Of a stretch of 8,454 nucleotides of DNA, positions 6,867 through 8,454 are shown in pieces. The translations under genes were made by a program, and so were the position numbers. The stretch's first letter is position 1. The number at the start of each line of letters is the position of its first letter. The DNA is taken from NCBI GenBank assembly GCA_022842745.1, contig JALHPA010000077.1, positions 1 to 8,454 of the forward strand, in the 5' to 3' direction. A model generated the notes under the pieces. The model had not been told where the DNA came from and did not search any database. It saw only the letters and a list, made by a program, of their open reading frames with translations. The DNA comes from Pirellulales bacterium. GTDB lineage: Bacteria; Planctomycetota; Planctomycetia; Pirellulales; JALHPA01.

Positions 6867-7073
6867 TTATTCCGGTTCGGCATCCACGCGAATTCGTCCG
6901 CGGCGGTCGACTTCCACGAACAACACGTTGGCGCAGCAACAGACGGGGCAGTCTTCGACATACCGTTGCCGCCTTCCGGCCGAAACGTCGACCGGCACGA
7001 CGATCCGCTCTCCGCACGACTGGCAAATATAGCTGGCTTCGTCCTGCATGGCCAAACCGATTGCGTGAAACAT
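6867..7073 (-). CDS. CPXCG-motif cysteine-rich small zinc-ribbon protein
   Basis: The product is 68 residues with two cysteine pairs: Cys-Gln-Ser-Cys-Gly (17-21) and Cys-Pro-Val-Cys (42-45) followed by two further cysteines (46, 47). Between them lies Val-Pro-Val-Asp-Val-Ser-Ala-Gly with Arg-Tyr-Val-Glu-Asp, matching the conserved core I recall for the CPXCG cysteine-rich family, a probable four-cysteine zinc ribbon of unknown function. Compared with the family name, the first pair reads CQSCG, and the second pair carries the proline. Two starts are possible: ATG 7073 has AAGG five bases upstream, whereas ATG 7049 gives 60 residues beginning Met-Gln-Asp-Glu-Ala-Ser-Tyr, closer to relatives as I remember them. 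It is the first gene of a same-strand run with the sigma factor and pepF. DNA, RNA or protein binding are all possible. Confidence 0.85.
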   Translation of the reverse strand: MFHAIGLAMQDEASYICQSCGERIVVPVDVSAGRRQRYVEDCPVCCCANVLFVEVDRRGRIRVDAEPE

Positions 7074-7091
7074 CTCGACCTTGGTCCCCGT

Positions 7092-7099
7092 ACTATAAT
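7092..7099. promoter_or_regulatory. Overlapping divergent -10-like elements
   Basis: The plus strand has TATAAT at 7094-7099 and the minus strand has TATAGT at 7097-7092, in the 97-base gap between two divergent gene starts. The first could drive the three-helix membrane protein and the second the CPXCG-sigma-pepF run. If both were used, polymerases would compete for the same bases. No convincing -35 hexamer was found for either direction. Confidence 0.3.
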
Positions 7100-7170
7100 C
7101 ATTGCTGAGACCGTGTATCGGGAACAGGTTGCGTTCCGACGGGGTTGGCGTCTCGAATCAAGCGCTGGAA

Positions 7171-7842
7171 ATGGGTCAGTTTTCATTACGCACATTGCTG
7201 ACGGGGGTCGCCGTGGCAGCTTTTGCTGTCGGGATGGTGCGTCAATTCCACGAGTTTGGATTGGTCCTGCTGATGGTCGGGGTTGGGGCGGTGCTCGTTT
7301 TGCGGAGGGACGATCTGCATTGGGCCGATGGACGAATTCTCGGTTTGGGAATTCTTCTATTGGGAGCGATGTCGATGGTGTTTTTTCGGGGCTACGAGGG
7401 CATCCACGGGGAATTGTCGCAGGCCCTATTGGTACGAGTGGTGGACGCGGAAACGGGGCTTCCCATCCCGCAGGCAGCGATAAAGTTCGACAGTTTCAAC
7501 GCCGCAGGCCGCGAAGCTGGAAAAACCGGCACGACAGGCACGTTGTCGCTGGCGGTGGCTCTGCCCTCGTTCACTCGCAAATACATGCTTTACTCCGAAC
7601 GAGAATTGCTTCCGCAAACGCGCTACTTTCGCGCTGCGGCTGATGGATATGATTCAGAACTCTGGTCGCTAGGGGACTGGTTCCCCTACGCCGTTCCCGC
7701 AAAGGGAGACTATCCGCTCTCCATCACCGTACGCTTGACGCGGCGAGGGGAGACCAAGTCCGCGGCCAAGAACTTTCCCCACGAGCAGACGGCGCAAGTC
7801 AACGATCTTCATTCGCCTAGAACCGCGCCCACTACTCGTTAG
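7171..7842 (+). CDS. Three-helix membrane protein with carboxypeptidase-regulatory-like domain
   Basis: With the ATG at 7171 this has 223 residues. It opens with Phe-Ser-Leu-Arg-Thr-Leu-Leu (4-10), a start I recall from many planctomycete membrane proteins of unknown role, which is why I prefer this ATG to upstream in-frame starts; no good Shine-Dalgarno sequence is present. Three hydrophobic segments lie at about 7-23, 29-44 and 56-72. A soluble domain follows from about 86, beginning Val-Arg-Val-Val-Asp-Ala-Glu-Thr-Gly-Leu-Pro-Ile-Pro-Gln-Ala, the signature of carboxypeptidase-regulatory or Cna-B-like beta-sandwiches, with Ala-Asp-Gly-Tyr-Asp-Ser-Glu (167-173, approximately) matching the later strand. 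The C-terminal 30 or so residues look disordered. Three helices would put the two ends on opposite sides of the membrane, probably with the sandwich outside. Function unknown; no enzyme motif seen. Confidence 0.75.
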   Translation: MGQFSLRTLLTGVAVAAFAVGMVRQFHEFGLVLLMVGVGAVLVLRRDDLHWADGRILGLGILLLGAMSMVFFRGYEGIHGELSQALLVRVVDAETGLPIPQAAIKFDSFNAAGREAGKTGTTGTLSLAVALPSFTRKYMLYSERELLPQTRYFRAAADGYDSELWSLGDWFPYAVPAKGDYPLSITVRLTRRGETKSAAKNFPHEQTAQVNDLHSPRTAPTTR

Positions 7843-7869
7843 CGCGGCATTGCGAAGGCACATTCCCAG

Positions 7870-7913
7870 TCAATTCGAGCAAGCGATTTGTCCGACCCGC
7901 GATCTCGAATTGA
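7870..7913. terminator. Ten-base perfect inverted repeat between convergent genes
   Basis: TCAATTCGAG (7870-7879) is the exact reverse complement of CTCGAATTGA (7904-7913), with a 24-base spacer that can add a three-pair inner stem (GCG 7883-7885 with CGC 7898-7900). It lies inside the 77-base gap between the stops of two converging genes, so a bidirectional transcript-end structure is the simplest reading. There is no T tract. A protein-binding palindrome is the alternative. Confidence 0.45.
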
Positions 7914-7919
7914 TGTCGC

Positions 7920-8454
7920 CTAATAGATGTCGCTAATCCGCTCGCCGTGGCAGATGGCGCAGCTCTGGATGACCCGCGCTCGGCCAGAATGTCCTAAATG
8001 GGTGCGGCCGTTGACCACGTGGCATTGTGTGCAGCACTGGCTGACGAAGGCGGACGCATCGCGCGTCAGCCGCGGAGAAGTGTCGGCAAGGGGTAGAAGC
8101 AACTCGAATTCCACCTTGCGGCAGGCCAGCGGCAGAGCCAGACTGTCAACCAGTTGTGCCTGGACTCGGGCTTCCCGCCACGCATCGTGCCCTGGCGCCG
8201 CAGAGGCGGCGGCGTACACGGCGACTCCTTCCCCGTCCCGATGCTGGCGATTCGAGCCTAATCCGGCGCAGGCCAATCCCACGAGCAGCCCCACCGCCAT
8301 AGCCGTGGCAATCCGCCCGGCCTCGATGACGGGCCGGGCTGCCTGGGATCCGGCGGCCCAGACGCGCCGCCGACTTTCCTCGGCGGCCAACATTAGCCGA
8401 CGTAAAAAGTCATTCTGCAGCGCCTTTTCGCTCCGCTCCTGCGACAGCCAGTCG
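7920..8454 (-). CDS. C-terminal part of a membrane-anchored protein with two CXXCH motifs (5' end outside window)
   Basis: The frame is open from the right edge to TAG at 7922-7920, giving 177 visible residues. An ATG exists at 8393, but the 20 codons before it are open and read naturally (Trp-Leu-Ser-Gln-Glu-Arg-Ser-Glu), so the gene most likely starts outside. In visible numbering, a charged segment with Arg-Arg-Arg (1-47) precedes one hydrophobic helix (about 48-66), then a region of some 70 residues, then Cys-Thr-Gln-Cys-His (141-145) and Cys-Ala-Ile-Cys-His-Gly (165-170), nine residues or fewer from the end. Two CXXCH motifs suggest two covalently bound c-type hemes on the outer side of the membrane; His152 and His155 between them could be axial ligands. 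The positive charges before the helix fit an N-in orientation. A zinc ribbon made of the two CXXC pairs is the main alternative. The redox partner and the function of the N-terminal part are unknown. Confidence 0.7.
   Translation of the reverse strand, partial: DWLSQERSEKALQNDFLRRLMLAAEESRRRVWAAGSQAARPVIEAGRIATAMAVGLLVGLACAGLGSNRQHRDGEGVAVYAAASAAPGHDAWREARVQAQLVDSLALPLACRKVEFELLLPLADTSPRLTRDASAFVSQCCTQCHVVNGRTHLGHSGRARVIQSCAICHGERISDIY

Noticed and set aside
7105..7154. ECF-type autoregulatory promoter (GGAAC with GTCTC-like -10) in either direction
   Set aside because: Both half-elements occur, but the spacers are 21 bases on minus and 23 on plus, longer than the roughly 17-18 expected for RpoE-like promoters.
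6306..7643. A 445-codon plus-strand open frame antisense to the sigma and CPXCG genes
   Set aside because: It is antisense to two convincing protein families and runs out of frame into the membrane protein gene; no motif is visible.
7920..8393. Complete 157-residue protein starting at ATG 8393
   Set aside because: The frame stays open to the window edge with protein-like codons, so an internal Met is more likely than the true start.

Overview
The window looks like chromosomal DNA from a GC-rich planctomycete, probably of the Pirellula/Blastopirellula kind. This is inferred from four things read directly: an ECF sigma factor of a planctomycete-typical type (Met-Trp-Pro-Glu-Ser start, followed by a conserved sigma2 block), a membrane protein opening with Phe-Ser-Leu-Arg-Thr-Leu-Leu, a small CPXCG cysteine-rich protein, and weak or absent Shine-Dalgarno sequences with several non-ATG starts. 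No rRNA, tRNA, CRISPR array, insertion sequence or phage gene was seen. Genes are densely packed and alternate in strand, so most boundaries are convergent or divergent.

Layout, left to right. A TPR-like protein runs in from the left edge (+, 1-462) and converges on a secreted six-motif PD40/TolB-like beta-propeller (-, 518-1654). A divergent 193-base region with a strong potential RNA hairpin separates the propeller from a PduO-type cob(I)alamin adenosyltransferase (+, 1848-2417). That gene converges, with a 19-base gap, on the 16S rRNA methyltransferase RsmE (-, 2437-3180). Divergent from rsmE is a compact ExeA-like AAA ATPase (+, 3324-4133). It converges on a minus-strand group that reads, in transcription order, CPXCG zinc-ribbon protein (7073-6867), ECF sigma factor (6815-6195) and M3 oligoendopeptidase F (6035-4212). 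Divergent from the CPXCG gene is a three-helix membrane protein with a carboxypeptidase-regulatory-like domain (+, 7171-7842). It converges on the C-terminal part of a membrane-anchored protein with two CXXCH motifs (-, 7920 to past the right edge).

Function as a group. Most genes are unrelated housekeeping or accessory functions: B12 cofactor adenosylation, rRNA modification and peptide turnover. The only run that may act together is CPXCG, sigma and pepF, because they share a strand and have short gaps. No anti-sigma factor or Ser/Thr kinase is visible beside the sigma factor. The least ordinary items are the truncated di-CXXCH membrane protein, the structured leader before the adenosyltransferase, and perfect inverted repeats in two convergent gaps. 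I found no convincing evidence of a wholly new multi-gene system here.
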